DNA from: Phaseolus vulgaris
Taxonomy: Eukaryota > Streptophyta > Magnoliopsida > Fabales > Fabaceae
Direction of reading: 5' to 3'
Assembly: GCF_000499845.2 (NCBI RefSeq)
Contig: NC_023758.2
Location: forward strand, 29,538,525 to 29,602,524
DNA: 64,000 bases
Under the pieces are notes generated by a model. It was not told the DNA's origin. It searched no databases and saw only the letters and a program-made list of their open reading frames with translations. The position numbers were made by a program, and so were the translations under genes. This document shows, in pieces, positions 12,036-24,795 of this stretch. How positions within the stretch are numbered: the stretch's first letter is position 1; each line of letters begins with the position of its first letter.

Positions 12036-12960
12036 TATGGTGTAGGGAGAATCTGTAAGAAATTATGTAAATTAATTTCTATAAAGTGACTGACATGACT
12101 TAGAGTTTGGGCTTTTGGCCCAAATATGATTTAATAATAATAATAGAATAAAGACCCATCGGTTAATGTGAGAAATATATATATCTGATGATATACTTAA
12201 TGAAAACCTACATCTGATGGAGATTGGGGACTAAAGGCTATAAGGTTCTGTCTCTGCAAATGATAGTTATCTCACTGTTAACCATCACGAAAGTGTGTGA
12301 CAAGAACGGAATTGCAAGAGATAGATTGGGATAAAGGAGATAAAGTAACTGCTCAATTAGGATCACTCATGGATCAAGGTAAGTGCCTATTCCTTCTTGA
12401 TTGTATGATTGTGTGAGAATCATGATATGATAAGATCTATATGTGAACACATTATTGTATGTGTTCAATTTACGTTTATTCATGTTTTGACTTACAGAAT
12501 CAACCTCGCTAATTTGACAAGTTGAGTTGATATTTTAGTCCATCAACCCATTCTTGTTTATCATGTCTAACTATTCAACCCAACAAATGAAAGATGGGTG
12601 AAAAAGATTAACTTGTCGACGTATTTTTCTAATTAAAAAAAATAATATCTTTTTTATTTCATAATTTGAAAGATACAAATATAAAATAATATCATAATTT
12701 AAATCGTTAAAACTTATAAATGAAGTAAGTTTCAAATATTGTTTATATTGAAATAATTTAACATATAAATGTAATAATTATTTTAATTTATTGAATTAAA
12801 AAATTATTTAAAAAAAAACAAAAGACTTAAATTGCTAGACAAATTAATACTTTCAGCCATAACGATTAATCCACTTAGACAAACAATAGATTGAACAAAA
12901 TGGATTGGATTGATTAGTTTTATTATCCTAGTAAATTAAGTGAGGAAACATACAATCAAA
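12036..12960. other. Intergenic, nothing assignable
   Basis: A TGGGCTTTTGGCCCAAAT palindrome at about 12108-12124 and a splice-donor-like CAAGGTAAGTG at about 12376 are present, but no coding sequence joins to them. The rest is AT-rich. Confidence 0.5.
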
Positions 12961-13671
12961 TGGGTTTCAAGTGAATTGGAGTCTTGTGTTTCATAATACT
13001 ATTGTAGGGAATTTGTATCACTTTATTGGTTCAGGTTTAAGTAAAAGGAAAAACTTAGTTTGGAACTCTGTGTGGACAACAATGATGTTAGAAATCTGGT
13101 CTCACAAAAATAGAGTTGTGTTTAAGAACGGTATTTGTGATGGAGAGAAAATCATGAGCGTAACACAACTGAAAGGGTGGGTATGAATTACTAATTTGAA
13201 TTAAACAAAATTTAATTTTACTTATCCTTTGTAGTGCTTGAGTCCTTTCGCATGTTTACACATGTCTTGATTCTCATGGTTTCGTTGTCTACAAATAGGG
13301 CTTGTTATGATGCATGAAATTTGATTAAAGGTTTGTTGTCACCTTGGGTAGTTGAATGTAGTCTCTTAGTCATTTCTCTGTCAGGTTGACAACTTCATCT
13401 ACTTTGGCACATTAAGGATCATGCTAGTTTTTTGGTCCTATACAATGCATAAAGGTGGAAGATTGTTTTGTTAGAAATTCTACAAGATAGAGATGTGTTC
13501 AAGTTATTGTTAGTTATTGATTTCACCTTGAGCTTTTGCACATATACTGTAATTTTCTGAATTGTAACATTTTTGTTCTTTTTGAAGTGCTTTTTGTACA
13601 TAACCTTGTGTTTGGGTTGAGGTACCACATATACTCTTTTATTTATATATTTTTTTTGCTGATTAAAAAAA
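12961..13671 (+). mobile_element. LINE (L1-type) 3' fragment
   Basis: The frame 12971-13186 reads NLVWNSVWTTMMLEIWSHKN and then VVFKNG, the C-terminal end of plant LINE ORF2 (compare WEQRNSIIFKQG in the LINE at 41420-41647). A long 3' UTR follows and ends TTTGCTGATTAAAAAAA at about 13655-13671. The end 13481-13671 is duplicated at 32540-32730. It is truncated at the 5' side and non-functional. Confidence 0.78.
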
Positions 13672-14522
13672 TAAAATCAAAATTAAAAAATATTTTTATA
13701 TGATTTTTCTTAGTCTCTTTAAAAATAAAAATAACATGCTTTGGACAGAATTTGTATGACTTAATTTTGTGCCCACGTGACTTTCAAGTTAGCTCTCCTA
13801 CACTTGATTAATAAGATATTCATATTTGACAACTTTGTGGAGAAAACCACTTATTAACTATTTTTACAAATTAATAATAAAAAAAATTAATTTTTCAAAT
13901 ACGTATTAATATTTAATATTATATTAAAAACAAAAGTATGTGAAGTGATTTTTGTAAGGAATTGTAAAAATGTAACTACTCTATACAAATATTTAGTTTA
14001 AAGAAATTTCTTTAGCATGTATGAAAGACGATATTTTGACATCCATAAAAAAAACAAGGTTATCCCAACCAGAATACAAAAGAGTTACAATAACAAATCA
14101 AGAATGCAACTCAAAACAACCTAAACAATATCAGTGGCAACATCATAATATTACCTTCATAGTACCTTTCCTGGTAAATGTAAACCTAATTTAGAACCAC
14201 CTACAACATACTAAACCTACTAGTGCACAAAACAGAATTGGCATGAACTAGGCCTATGTTGCATAAGAACTAGCAGAAGAAACATAGAGATGGCACGCAC
14301 AAATAATCACTTAGTTGCATAACATTGTAGGATTAACTTCATAAACTGCATAAAGACAAACCCTGCACCTGCGATACCCTCTACTCCAACGCACCCTTTT
14401 CACAAGTCCAACAATAGGAACAGTAGGCTAGGAAACTATTATGCAGTATATTTATCTTTCAATATCAACTACATCATGCTACAACATGCTATAGTTTCCA
14501 TAAGCACCCATAAATGACTCTT
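13672..14522. other. Duplicated noncoding spacer, LINE 3'UTR-like from 14030
   Basis: Matches 32731-33572. From about 14040 the run of A residues, then GGTTATCCCAACC, looks like an old minus-strand LINE 3' end. No coding sequence is seen. Confidence 0.55.
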
Positions 14523-15490
14523 GTTGAAGATGGGAAGCTTTGATGTATCAAATACTCATGGAACCTGAAGTTGTGTTGTGTTTTAGGTTTGGGTTTAGTT
14601 ATGGGGTTTAGAAGCTTTGTAAGATCAGTCTTGATTCTCACACAAAACTTATTTCAAATTTGTTTTAAAGAACTAAGTGTTTTTCCATGCAAAGGGAAAA
14701 ACAACCGATTAAAGTTTCGAGACAATCATTTGTTTGTCACTTAGCTGGCAAAGGAGTTTTGAAACTTTTTTTTGAATCAGTTGTATAACTGTTGAAACCA
14801 TCCAACCGGTTAAATCACAGTTTTAACTGATTAAATGTGAGTTTTCATAACAGTTTTTGAAAACCTGTTTAACTGTTTTAGTTGTTTAAATCTGCCTTAA
14901 ACGGTAGTTTTTCAAAGGTTATAAATATAGCATTCTTTCAAATGTTTAGCGAGCGAATAAAAGAGAGAATTTTTACATTCTGATTTGAGATTAAAAAAGA
15001 AGAAGATTACCAACTGTTTGTGAAAGGTGTTTTTCCAAGTTTAGCAAGATTGCTTTTGGGCTTTGCATGGATTCAAGAACTGATCAATAGGGTTTCTGGT
15101 GTATTGTAATTGTTTTTACCCTTTCTTAGTTTCTTGTAATTGTTCAAATTACACTATGAAAATATGTTTGTAAAATCCTGTAAAGTCAGTGTGATTTTGG
15201 CTTGAGGTGTTTGCTATGTGCAAAGAGGGTGAGTAGGCTTTGTGGGATTCAAAGTCACCTCTTTGTGGTGTATGTTTGTAATCTGTGATTGGTTACATAG
15301 TGAAATACTCAGTGGTTTGACTGGGGACTGGATGTAGCTCAGGGATTGAGTGAATCAATATAAACCTTGTGTGTGAATCTCTCTTATCCATAACTGCTTG
15401 ATATTTCTACTGTTGTTAAATCGTGTTTTTAATCGATTAAAATTCTGATATCAGTTTCTGTTTGACTATTTGATTGGCTTTCTGAAATTG
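14523..15490 (+). mobile_element. Diverged Sirevirus-like LTR (unit 1 only)
   Basis: It begins TGTTGAAGATGGGAAGC and shares the LTR landmarks of elements A and B: a middle block with AACAGTTTTTGAAA, GTGTGATTTTGGCTTGAGG, and GGACTGGATGTAGCTC followed by GAATCAATATAAACC. The sister unit lacks it (compare 33570-33655), so it arrived after duplication or was lost there. The expected TCTAACA end is not found, so the right side is truncated. Its palindromes have changed to AACCGGTTAAA/AACTGATTAAA, but the pairs still sit 21 bp apart (14700-14735, 14803-14836). Confidence 0.65.
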
Positions 15491-16374
15491 GATTCAACAC
15501 TGAGATAACCCTTTATGAATGTGCATCATGTAACAATAGAAACCAGAAAAAACACCAAAAACCAGCAAATGAAAATTCTTTCTTGCATAATCCAAAAGAC
15601 CTACTAAATGCAGCAACCTTTCCTCTACATATTTGTTCATTTTCATTCACCACGACCTCCTTTCGATCTTGGTAGTTGTTCGTGCTCTACATAGTAGCAT
15701 CCCAAGATTATACATTCATTGATTCATTAAAAGTGTTCAATCATTCACGGTAGCAAAATCTAAACCTTCATTCCCTTCTATATGTTTCCACACCTTAAAC
15801 ATTATTCTAAACAGCACATTGCCTATCCTATTCTCTAGAGGCAGTTCATTCCTTTTATTGTTTTATTTCCTCAAGTTTAGCAGCATTTTCCTTAATTCCT
15901 TTCACATCAGCTGCTCTATTAATAAACCTATAAGTAGTGTCCCGTATTTCTGTGCATTTGGAGTGAATTTCAATTCATTAATCTCCCACGCAGACATAAA
16001 CCATCAATCCTTATACACTTCTAAAATTGTTAAAACTAAAACCTATGACAGAGGTTCTCAAAGCTTCTCCAAAACATTTCCAGAATTATGCAGCAAAGAA
16101 GCACATCCTCAGATTTTGCATGTCCTCACCTGATGTAACTGCCCCATGTATGTAGCCCTTTAAATGCAGATTTGTTCTTCAAGTACTCCCTAAGACAAAG
16201 CCTCTGCTTCATACAGAGCAAGCTACAACTTTGAGAATATGGCACAATCTGGTACATCTACCACCACTGAAACTTTAAGCAGAGGTCAAACAACACCACA
16301 TAAGAGAAGTTTTCTTTTGTCAGATAATTTGCCGCTCCATCTATTCATACAAGTCTTGACTAAGAGGGCCCTTT
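15491..16374. other. Duplicated noncoding block, no gene
   Basis: Matches 33640-34513 in unit 2. The frame at 15819-16133 is broken in the sister copy and carries no motif. Probably 3' UTR of an old minus-strand LINE. Confidence 0.5.
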
Positions 16375-19300
16375 ATTTTTTTTTTAGTCAACAAAGAATA
16401 AAATAAATTAAAATGGGGACACTTCATGGGTGTCTCAACCCATATACAAATATCACCATTTAGCTAGCCTATACACATGTAACAAGATTGCTCAAACCAG
16501 ATAACAGATGCAAGGTACAAGTCCCTATGAAACCACCTAACATTGCCTATGCTTCTTAAGGGACTGGACCATGACAATTATAACAGAGCAATAAATAAAA
16601 AAGGTTCACAATTTCTCATCCATACCTAAGCAACACTATATTTCAACCCCAAGCCATTGAATCATCTTTATACCTGCTTAAAATCAACTATACAATCTTC
16701 CAAAACTGAATACTTTTAGGAACCAAATGTTTTGGTCATACAACTTCCACCAAGCCCATTTAAGCAACTAATTATATAGAAAAAAAACGCTGACACTAGT
16801 TGGTTCGATCATACAACTTCAATCAAGACCATTTCGTTTCCAGAGCCAACTATCACATGATAACTTTTGATCCATATCAGAACATCAATCTAACACGTAT
16901 ACAGAGAAAAATTTAGTGCCCTAAACTGCAGAGAAAGGTATCAGCTTCCAATAGCGCACCTCTGGAGTATACTTAGAAAACCAAATAGTAGCTGCCATTT
17001 TTAGCACCTAGCTTCAACTAGTAGAACCCCCAATGAACCAGGATCCCAAGCCATTTCAGCTGCAAAAAAATGCATTTTCCCCACAGAAACAATACTGCCA
17101 CTTGGACTTGTCTTGATATTACCAACAAACTTCAAGAACATTGAAGAGGAAACAAGCATCTAGAACCTACAACAACCACCTGCTTGTTCGGAGAAAAAAC
17201 CTTTAGAGCATAAAGACAAAGCAACAAGAACCACCCATTCCCACACTCCAAAGCAACAAGAACCACCCATCACAGAGAATAAAAAAACCAATTCCTTTAT
17301 AGAACCGATTCAAAAACTCAGGCCCAAAAAACACCATGCATCATGATACAAAACAACACAATTACCTCTTATCCTTCAATTCCATGCTCGATAACGTTAG
17401 ACCACCATCAACCAAAATAGGAGTATATATATATACATCTTTCGAACTACATAAGCGCAAAGATAGAACCACATAAATGCTATCACTTCAAATCTAAACA
17501 ACAAGACAAACAGACCCAACTTGTTCCAAAACTTCATTAATCTTCATTTCCTTCCACCTTATAATGTAGTTGTACCTGTGAACAAGTTGTTGCAAAAAAT
17601 TAAGACATATAAATATCTATTTTGACTCTTGGGGCATATGAAGGGCCTCTCTATCAAGGCAAAGAGAACCCCTTTACAACAGAGGGGTTTGCCTCTTCCA
17701 AATAGCTTTTAATTCAAGAGTCCGGGTTCAAATACCAATCCGAGAACGAGAAGGAGAAAGCATGCACCCTATGTTTCATCCATAACCACAATCGAAGTTG
17801 TGCTAAATGAAAGACTTCTTTTGCATCAGGTTTCCCTTGCTTTAAAAATGATAGATTTCCTTTCCTCCCAAATGCCTCTTACAACTACCACCCACACTCC
17901 CTTCCATACCATATTCTGCTTAGCACTTATATGAACCAAATGAAACTTTTCAAAGTGATTCTTTAACTCCTTATTTTGGATGAACAAAATTCATAACCAT
18001 CTAAAACATAGAGACCAGACCCTCTGTGCAACACTGCATTCTAAGAACAAGTGTTGAGTTGACCTTCTGAAGCATGGTACATCTCATACAGTTGAACCGA
18101 CTGCCATTCCTCTCCTGATCAGTCTGCTTCGAGTTGGCATTATATTCAAGATTACCCTCCAGGCAGTATCTAAATCATTGGAAAAAGCTTTAACTAGCCA
18201 AAATTGATTGAAAAAACCATGAGATTTCCTAGAGTCCTGGAATGTTAGACACTCATAAGCAGATTTAATCGAGAACTCCCTTGAGATGTCCCCTCCCCAA
18301 ATTTGGTTCTCCTTGAGTTCCTTATTAATAGAACTTGTAGATATGATTCTAAGCATATTTTTTTCTTGCATAGTTTCCTATTCAAACCTGGCTCTCCTCC
18401 ACCTTAAACGCCATTTCCACCCTGAGTCTTCCCATACACCTACCTCACCCACTACCATCCAAGGATAGAGAATACAACCTAGGAAACAAAGACATGACTT
18501 TATCTCTACCAAGCCATATGTCCTCCCAAAATCTAGCTCTATTCCTAGCCCCAATTTTCCATTGTAAAGCTTTTTGAAACCACCCTGCTTTTTCCCCCTC
18601 ATTGCAAACTTTGGATAAATCTCGCCACCACCAAGACTGGAATCTCAGCTGGGTTTGCCTACGACCTGATTCCAACCCGTATTTCGAACTCACTAGCCGT
18701 CATTTCCACTTTGCCAGTAAAGCACTATTGAACCTTCTAATATCTTTAATTTTCATCCCACCTTCCTCCATAGGTTTGCAAACACTCTCCCAACTAACCC
18801 AAGATATGGCTCTTCTTTTTTCTCTGCCCCAGCCCAAAGGAAGCTCCTTTGAATACTAATAATCATGTTATAAACCACTGTCAGAACTTTAAAAAAGGAT
18901 AAATAGAAGAGAGGGATGGTAGTAAGAACTAATTTGATTAAGCACATCCTCCATGCTAATGACAAGAATCTCCCTTTCCAGGCCCCCAACTTATCGCACA
19001 ACTTATTAATAATTGGTTCTGAAAACTGCTTCTTTCTTGGATTTCCTCCTATTTCTACCCATAGATACTTGAAAGGTAACCTGATCAGATTACAGTTTAA
19101 AGATTTGGCATAGAGATCAAGGACGCTTTTCTCAACATTTATACCAGCCAACTTAGATTTATGGAAGTTAACTTTCAGCCCAGAAGCAATCTCATAACAC
19201 CTAAAAAATGCTTTAATAGAAAAGGCGTTGCTATAAGAGTCTTCACACAAAAGAAACGTATCGTCAACAAATTGTAGCACACAAGCCTCCACCTCCTCCC

Positions 19301-20034
19301 TCCCTACCTTCACTCCTTTTAATAGATTCATCTTAAGCGTTTGTCTAACTAACCCTGCCAATCCTTCAGCTACAATGAGGAAAAGGAAGGGGGATAGTGG
19401 ATCACCCTGCCTCAGACCTTTAGGTGGTTTGAATTATGACGTAGGACTTCCATTGACCAAAACAGACACCATTACAGGCTCAAAGCACCCTTTGACCCAC
19501 ATAATCCATCTATTATGAAAGCCAAGATTGTGTAACATATGATATAGAAACTCCTACCTTACATAGTCATATGCCTTTTCATAATCCACCTTCAGACATA
19601 AACCACTCCTCCTATACCCTCCTCAACTCCTATACAACCTCATTGGCCACAAGGACACTGTCCAACATTCCTCTACCTTTCAGGAAAGCTGGTTGACCAT
19701 CATCAATAACCGTAGGAAGAACTCTCTTAATGCGACATGAAAGCACCTTAGTAACGATTTTATAGATCACTCCCACAAAAGAAATAGATCTGTAATGATC
19801 AAGCTTTGTGGGGTCTCTTACTTTAGGTACTAAGGTTATAAAAGACGCATTACACCCCTTCGAAAAGAACCCCATATTTTGAAAATGAAGGACGAAATCA
19901 ACAATATCCTGCTTAAAAGTATACCAACTCTTTTTTATAAAAGTAAAGTTGAACTCATCCGGACCAGAGCTTTTTGAGCCTTCACACTGCCACGCCACTT
20001 CCTTTATTTCTTCCTTAGTGAAGTTCGAGATCAT
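16375..20034 (-). mobile_element. LINE (L1-type), 5'-truncated, unit 1 copy
   Basis: The 3' end on the plus strand is TTTTTTTTTAGTCAACAAAG followed by GGGGACACTTCATGGGTGTC. The 3' UTR runs to about 17640, then ORF2 remnants to 20034, where an Athila-like LTR starts. The sister copy (40985-44150) lacks about 900 bp of 3' UTR (16490-17380 here) but keeps more of the 5' side. Confidence 0.88.
17640..20034 (-). pseudogene. LINE ORF2 reverse transcriptase remnant
   Basis: Reading from 20034 leftwards: SSGPDEFNFTFIKKSW, NASFITLVPKVRDPTKLDHY, RSISFVGVIYKIVTKVLS and QPAFLKGRGMLDSVL (RT fingers/palm), then after a break LQFVDDTFLL (the FVDD catalytic motif), GLKVNFHKSKLAGINV, GGNPRKKQF, AWKGRFLSLAWRMCLIKLVL, IQRSFLWAG and, near 18084-18371, the zinc-binding/C-terminal region (PTRSRLIRRGM). 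This order is that of plant L1 LINE ORF2 C-terminal to the endonuclease. Stops and frameshifts split it into at least four pieces (20034-19630, 19361-18753, 18693-18378, 18371-18084). The endonuclease domain and ORF1 are absent. It is not functional. Confidence 0.9.
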
Positions 20035-20700
20035 TGATAAGTGCCTAATTTCAGTAATATTTCATATTAAAATATAGGCACTTATGTGGTTTTATTGCTA
20101 ATTTACATATAAAATAATCCCTAATTTATGAATTTATACCTTTTTACATTTTTTGTGATGTTTATTTGAATAAGAGCTTTTTATTTCCAAATTTGGTATT
20201 AATTGTAGGTTTTTAGGAAAGATTTGAGATTTGAATTAAAGAGGAATCATTTGAGCTAAAAAAGAGAAAGATGGAAGGTCCCAGAATGGAGAAAAGTGCC
20301 AAAAAAGCCAATTTTGAACAGAAGATTCTCGCTCAAGCGAGAATGCGTTAGACAGATTGGGCATTTTTTATGTTTTATTACTTAGCCCATTAGCGCGACA
20401 CAGGAAGCGACTTAACCCTAGAAAATTAGGTTAAATAGGGGGCTAGACGCTTAAGCCTAGTGTGCCAAATTGAGAGGAAAACATCATTGAGTGAATTGTA
20501 ACGCAATTAGGACAATTGAAGGTGCTAGAACCTGAAAGAGAAAGTTTGCAAACAACTTGTAGAGGACGAGAAGAAACCTAAATTCAAACTTCAATGTCGA
20601 AGAAAAGAGGAAGTGAAGAACTTAAAAGTATTCAACCCCAATTTCTGAAAACCTAAATTCACATTCTAAAACACCAAAACTTAGAGATTATTTTGCTGGA
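20035..20700 (+). mobile_element. Athila-like LTR fragment
   Basis: It starts TGATAAGTGCC exactly as the LTR at 4987 and is placed directly in LINE ORF2. It contains CTCGCTCAAGCGAG (20326-20340), a CG version of the AGCTCAAGCT palindrome. The sister unit continues as LINE at this point, so this is a unit-1-specific insertion, probably followed by a deletion because the LINE does not resume on its right side. Confidence 0.65.
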
Positions 20701-21188
20701 CCCCACAACCAAAATAAAATATTATTATTTATGCCAGGTTAACAGTTGTACCGTGGAGCAACCAAATATCAAGACTCAATCCAATTTGATTTGAGATACT
20801 GTAGAAGGAAAGAGCTGCTTTTTGTCAGCAATGTAGCCTCTGATCGTGGTATTAGATTCAACTTCCGTTTACCATTTTCCACCAACTAAATTCAGCTTTT
20901 ATTTTGGGGACATTTATAACTCTCTCTGATGCTTTCTGATGCTTTGAATTATCACCTTTGGATGCTTTCAGCCGGCAGACAAAGTTGTCCCGAAACAGAA
21001 ACAAGAATGTGCGTTTTGGAACAACCTTAATGATAAGAGATGTGTCAGTGACGGTGGTGTGAGATAACTACTTTCACGGTGCATGGGTAATCCCCACTCA
21101 CAATTTTATTTCTTAACTGAACGCATCTCCACAATATCAAACACAACATTGACTAAGAGAGGAAGCGAAGTTGAAGAACAGAAAATCA
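20701..21188 (+). promoter_or_regulatory. Upstream region of glucosyltransferase gene 1
   Basis: Homology to the sister promoter begins only at about 20985 (GTTGTCCCGAAACAGAAAC, compare 44749). The 280 bp before it are unique to this unit. No TATA box is convincing. The translation start context is AAAATCAATGG. Confidence 0.5.
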
Positions 21189-22857
21189 ATGGCAGAGGCG
21201 CACGTGCTGATCTTCCCTCTTCCATTGCCCGCGCATGTTGTGTCCATGCTGAAGCTCGCCGAGCTTCTGGTCCTTGAGAATCTACACGTCACCTTCCTCA
21301 CCACCGACACCATCCACGGCCGCCTCACTCGTTTCGGTGACATCCAATTTCTCTCAAAATCTTACCCTAAGCTCCATTTCAAGACCATTTCCGATTGTTA
21401 CGACGAGGGTGACCACCCTGGATTCGGAGACCGTCTCTGGGACCTTATTTCTTCCACAACTCTCCACGCTAAGCCCTTCTTGAGAGATATTCTGCTCTCC
21501 CACACTCCTCAAATTCCCAAACTTAGTTGCGTTATTCAGGATGGTATCTTCGGAAGCCTTTCCGCTGACGTCGCTTCTGAGTTCAACGTATCCATACCAA
21601 TCATTCAATTCCGAACCGTTAGTGCTTGTTGCTTCTGGGCTTATATGTCTGCTACAAACCTCCTCCAGTGCCAAGAACTTCCCATTAGAGGTATATATGT
21701 ACGGACTTCAAATACATTCATCTCTCTCACCCTATCTAGCTATAGTAGTATCTTACTCATACCTTCTTTAAATATGCGCATTCCATTTACTATATATTCC
21801 GATTTCTTATGACAACTTCGTTATTAATCGATATGGTAGACTAAATTTGTATAGATTCAGGAGCATTAGTGATGTGGTTAACAATATGATATGAGTGGTT
21901 GTGGTTGTAGGAGATGAGGACATGGATCGAATCATCAAAAACATCCCCGGCATGGAAAACATGCTTCGCTGCAGAGATCTTCCAAGTTTCTTTCGACCAG
22001 ACAAAAAAGGGAACTCCACTTTTGAGTCCCATGTCGACCGGAGCCGACAATCGCTTGCAGCAGACGCGATTATCGTCAACTCATTTGAGGATCTAGAAGG
22101 CCCTGTCCTCTCCCAAATACGTCATCATTTTCCCAAAGTTTACACCGTTGGCCCTCTCCACTGCCATTTGAACACCAGAAAAGCAGAATCCAACGAAGGA
22201 GAAGACATTCCCAAGTTTAAGAACGCTATTTTTCAAGTGGACAGGACCTGCATGACGTGGCTCGACGCACAACCTGAAGGGTCGGTGATGTATGTGAGTT
22301 TCGGAAGTAGCACTATTGTGAAAAGGGAAGATTTAACGGAGATTTGGCATGGTTTGGTGAACAGCAAGAATAGGTTTCTGTGGGTGATGCGCCCTGACAT
22401 TGTTGCAGGAAAACAGGATGATGACCGGATACCGGCTGAGGTGGAGGAAGGGACTAAAGAGAGGGGGTTCATAGTAGAGTGGGCCCCGCAAGAGGAGGTG
22501 CTGGAACACAAGGCCATTGGTGGGTTTTTGACACACAGTGGGTGGAACTCAACCTTGGAGAGTGTGGTGGCTGGTGTGCCCATGATTTGCTGGCCATACT
22601 TTGCAGATCAGCAGATTAACAGCAGGTTTGTGAGTGAGGTTTGGAAAGTAGGGTTGGACATGAAAGATGTGTGTGATAGAGATGTTGTGGAGAAGATGGT
22701 AAATGATCTCATGGTTCATAGGAGGGAGGAGTTTCTCAATTCAGCTAAAGCAATGGCTACGTTGGCTCATAAGAGTGTGAGTCCAGGTGGTTCCTCTTAC
22801 TCCAGTTTCCAGGATTTTATTCACTACATTAAATCAACCAGCAGGGAAAATAATTAA
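21189..22857 (+). CDS. Family 1 UDP-glucosyltransferase (UGT709/7-deoxyloganetic-acid-GT-like), copy 1
   Basis: Two exons, 21189-21690 and 21911-22857, with a 220-bp GT-AG intron, encode 482 residues, the usual length for plant family 1 UGTs. They transfer a sugar from a UDP-sugar to small acceptors in the cytosol. The N-terminal half shows the catalytic His (H16, in LPAHVVSM) and the charge-relay Asp (D118, in VIQDG). The C-terminal half holds the 44-residue PSPG box at about 358-401 (WAPQEEV…HSGWNSTLE…FADQ). It ends in Gln, which favours UDP-glucose as donor. The start was chosen at MAEAHVLIFP because the family begins there; an in-frame ATG six codons upstream exists. The intron position after Arg167 is shared with copy 2. 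Resemblance to UGT709-type 7-deoxyloganetic acid glucosyltransferases comes from recall; the true acceptor is unknown. Intact. Confidence 0.95.
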
Positions 22858-23895
22858 CACTGCCACAATTCATCAAGTTTCCTTCTAGCAAGCATGGCTC
22901 ACATCCAATTTGAGATCCTAAATAATGTTTCTTTACTATTTAGTTTGTTGTACTTTGTTATGCTCTGAACTAAGTTGTTACTGCATTAAGGTTTTACTTC
23001 ACATGCATTGGCAATGGAGTAAGGTTCTGTATTGGTAAAAAAGAAAAGACAGAATGGTATGAGAAATAAAATTTTCGTAAGTACTACAATAAATGTTATC
23101 CTAAGCTGATATACGAACTCCAAATTTTACAATTGTAGATGACCTTATGTTATAAGAGACTATTGTAACTAAATACGATTTTAAAATGTTTATTTCTAAG
23201 CTGATACCAACCAATATATCAATGTTGTTGTAATATGAGATTCTAGCGATGAAGCTCATTTCCAATCATGCAGAGTCTTTTGGCTTTGTATTAAATTCCC
23301 ATATGTCCTTTTCTAGGTTATCGTCGTTGTTTTTGTTAGACTTAACAACTTATGCAAACATTTGTTCAATATTTTTCCTCCTTCAAACCTGAGTGAGTCT
23401 ATTATGTTAAGATCGTGATTTTTGTCTCAAACTTTGAGAGTTCCCATTTCATTTTGCTTTCTCCTTGCGATACTTGGACATTTTAACATGTAATTTTTCA
23501 TTTCCAATCCAAATATTGTCTAGCCTCCTCTCCAAATCCTCCGCATTTTTTAGTCGAGGAACCTCACGAAATCGAACCTCCTCTTCTATCTATTCAATCT
23601 CCTTGATATCAAGACATCTAACACATTTCCCCATCTACAAAACACTTTCCACATATCAACTACTCTATAAGCATCTAGAAAGTGTGAGAAGAAAAATATA
23701 GTTCCCTCATATGTGGCGTAGTAAGAAAAAGAAAAAGAAACTTGTATCATCTTATTTAATAAAAAAAACAACGAAAGCTAATTGGATGATTTTAGGATTC
23801 ATCCATCATAATGAATATAAACAAAATCAAGAGAAAATTAGATGCAAGTCATCAAATATCAGTGTTCATATAACTTCATCTAACATGTGAGCTAA
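22858..23895 (+). other. 3' flank of UGT copy 1
   Basis: Similar to 46646-47520 after UGT copy 2, with gaps; a piece at about 23005-23195 is missing in the sister. The frames here (for example 23465-23701) are low-complexity and differ between copies. No gene is supported. Confidence 0.6.
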
Positions 23896-24284
23896 ATGTT
23901 ATTTGGGGTATTGTTTGATTTGAAATTGTTAATGAAATCTCAAAGCACAAGAATAAACATATTTTCAAAGGTGTAGTGATTGATCATTCGGAAATGTTCA
24001 TATTGGCTCAATTAATGGTTTGATTTTGGGTAACTTCTAAATTTGTTTATGCTCGCTTTACTTATTCAGAGTGGTGCTTTGATCCTGTGGCCTGCATGTT
24101 TTCGATTAAGTGAGCTTCTACAAGGTTTCTTCCTTTAGCTGAGTTGATTGTTGATTTTAGTTTTGTAAGAATAAGGTTGTTCAGAAGGGGTTCGGTGGGT
24201 ATTGTTTTGTGATGATCATGTATAAGGGTTGAGTCACCCATAAAGTGATTCATATTTATTCATTTTTTACTTGTTGATAAAAAA
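23896..24284 (+). mobile_element. LINE C-terminal and 3'UTR fragment, unit 1
   Basis: Reads as HKNKHIFKGVVID…FILAQL…F.YARFTYSEWCFDP, the degenerate tail of LINE ORF2. A 3' UTR follows with GGGTTGAGTCACCCATAAAG and the end TTGTTGATAAAAAA. Duplicated at 47522-47912. Confidence 0.75.
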
Positions 24285-24739
24285 GTGAGAAATTTGGATA
24301 CATGATCTTGATATGTAATGTTAAGCATTTAAATATTACATATAAAATATTTTAATGTTTATTCTATGTATTTAGGAAATATTTGTTTTTTTATTTTATT
24401 TTTTCAAGAGGATCTTGTTTTGAAGTATCAACATAAATATTTTTTGAAAAAACATGGTTACCTGCACACAAACAACTTCTGATGTGTCAAGACGTTTGTC
24501 GTCTACTCTGAAAAGATTTTCAGTCACATATAGTCCTTGCTTTTCTTTGTTTTAGGAAAAAGTTATTTGACCTAGGTTTAATAAGTGATATATCATGTTA
24601 GGATGTTTCTTAAAGAAAAAAAATGTGTGATCAACTATATATAAAGAGCATTTAAGTGTTTATTAAAGCTTAAAGATAGAAAAATTATAGCCGAAGAAAA
24701 ATAACTTTTTTTAAACTCACAACATCTCGAATAACATTT

Positions 24740-24758
24740 AACAACTATTTTTTTTCAA
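24740..24758 (+). repeat. 19-bp target-site duplication, left copy
   Basis: AACAACTATTTTTTTTCAA, matched at 32146-32164 with one mismatch. The unfilled site AATAACTATTTCTTTTCAA is in unit 2 at about 48368-48386. Confidence 0.88.
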
Positions 24759-24795
24759 GGGTGGAGGGTCCCAACTTCTCAAATAAGGTGGGTAT

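Noticed and set aside
12376..12390. Splice donor-like CAAGGTAAGTG suggesting a gene
   Set aside because: No coding exon before it and no acceptor with coding sequence after it could be linked.
17720..17745. tRNA T-arm-like GTCCGGGTTCAAATACC
   Set aside because: No acceptor, D or anticodon arms around it; it lies in the LINE ORF2 tail and is changed in the sister copy at 41446.
21354..22583. Long antisense frames under the UGT genes
   Set aside because: Shadows of the coding strand. They recur in both copies only because the sense gene is conserved, and show no domain of their own.
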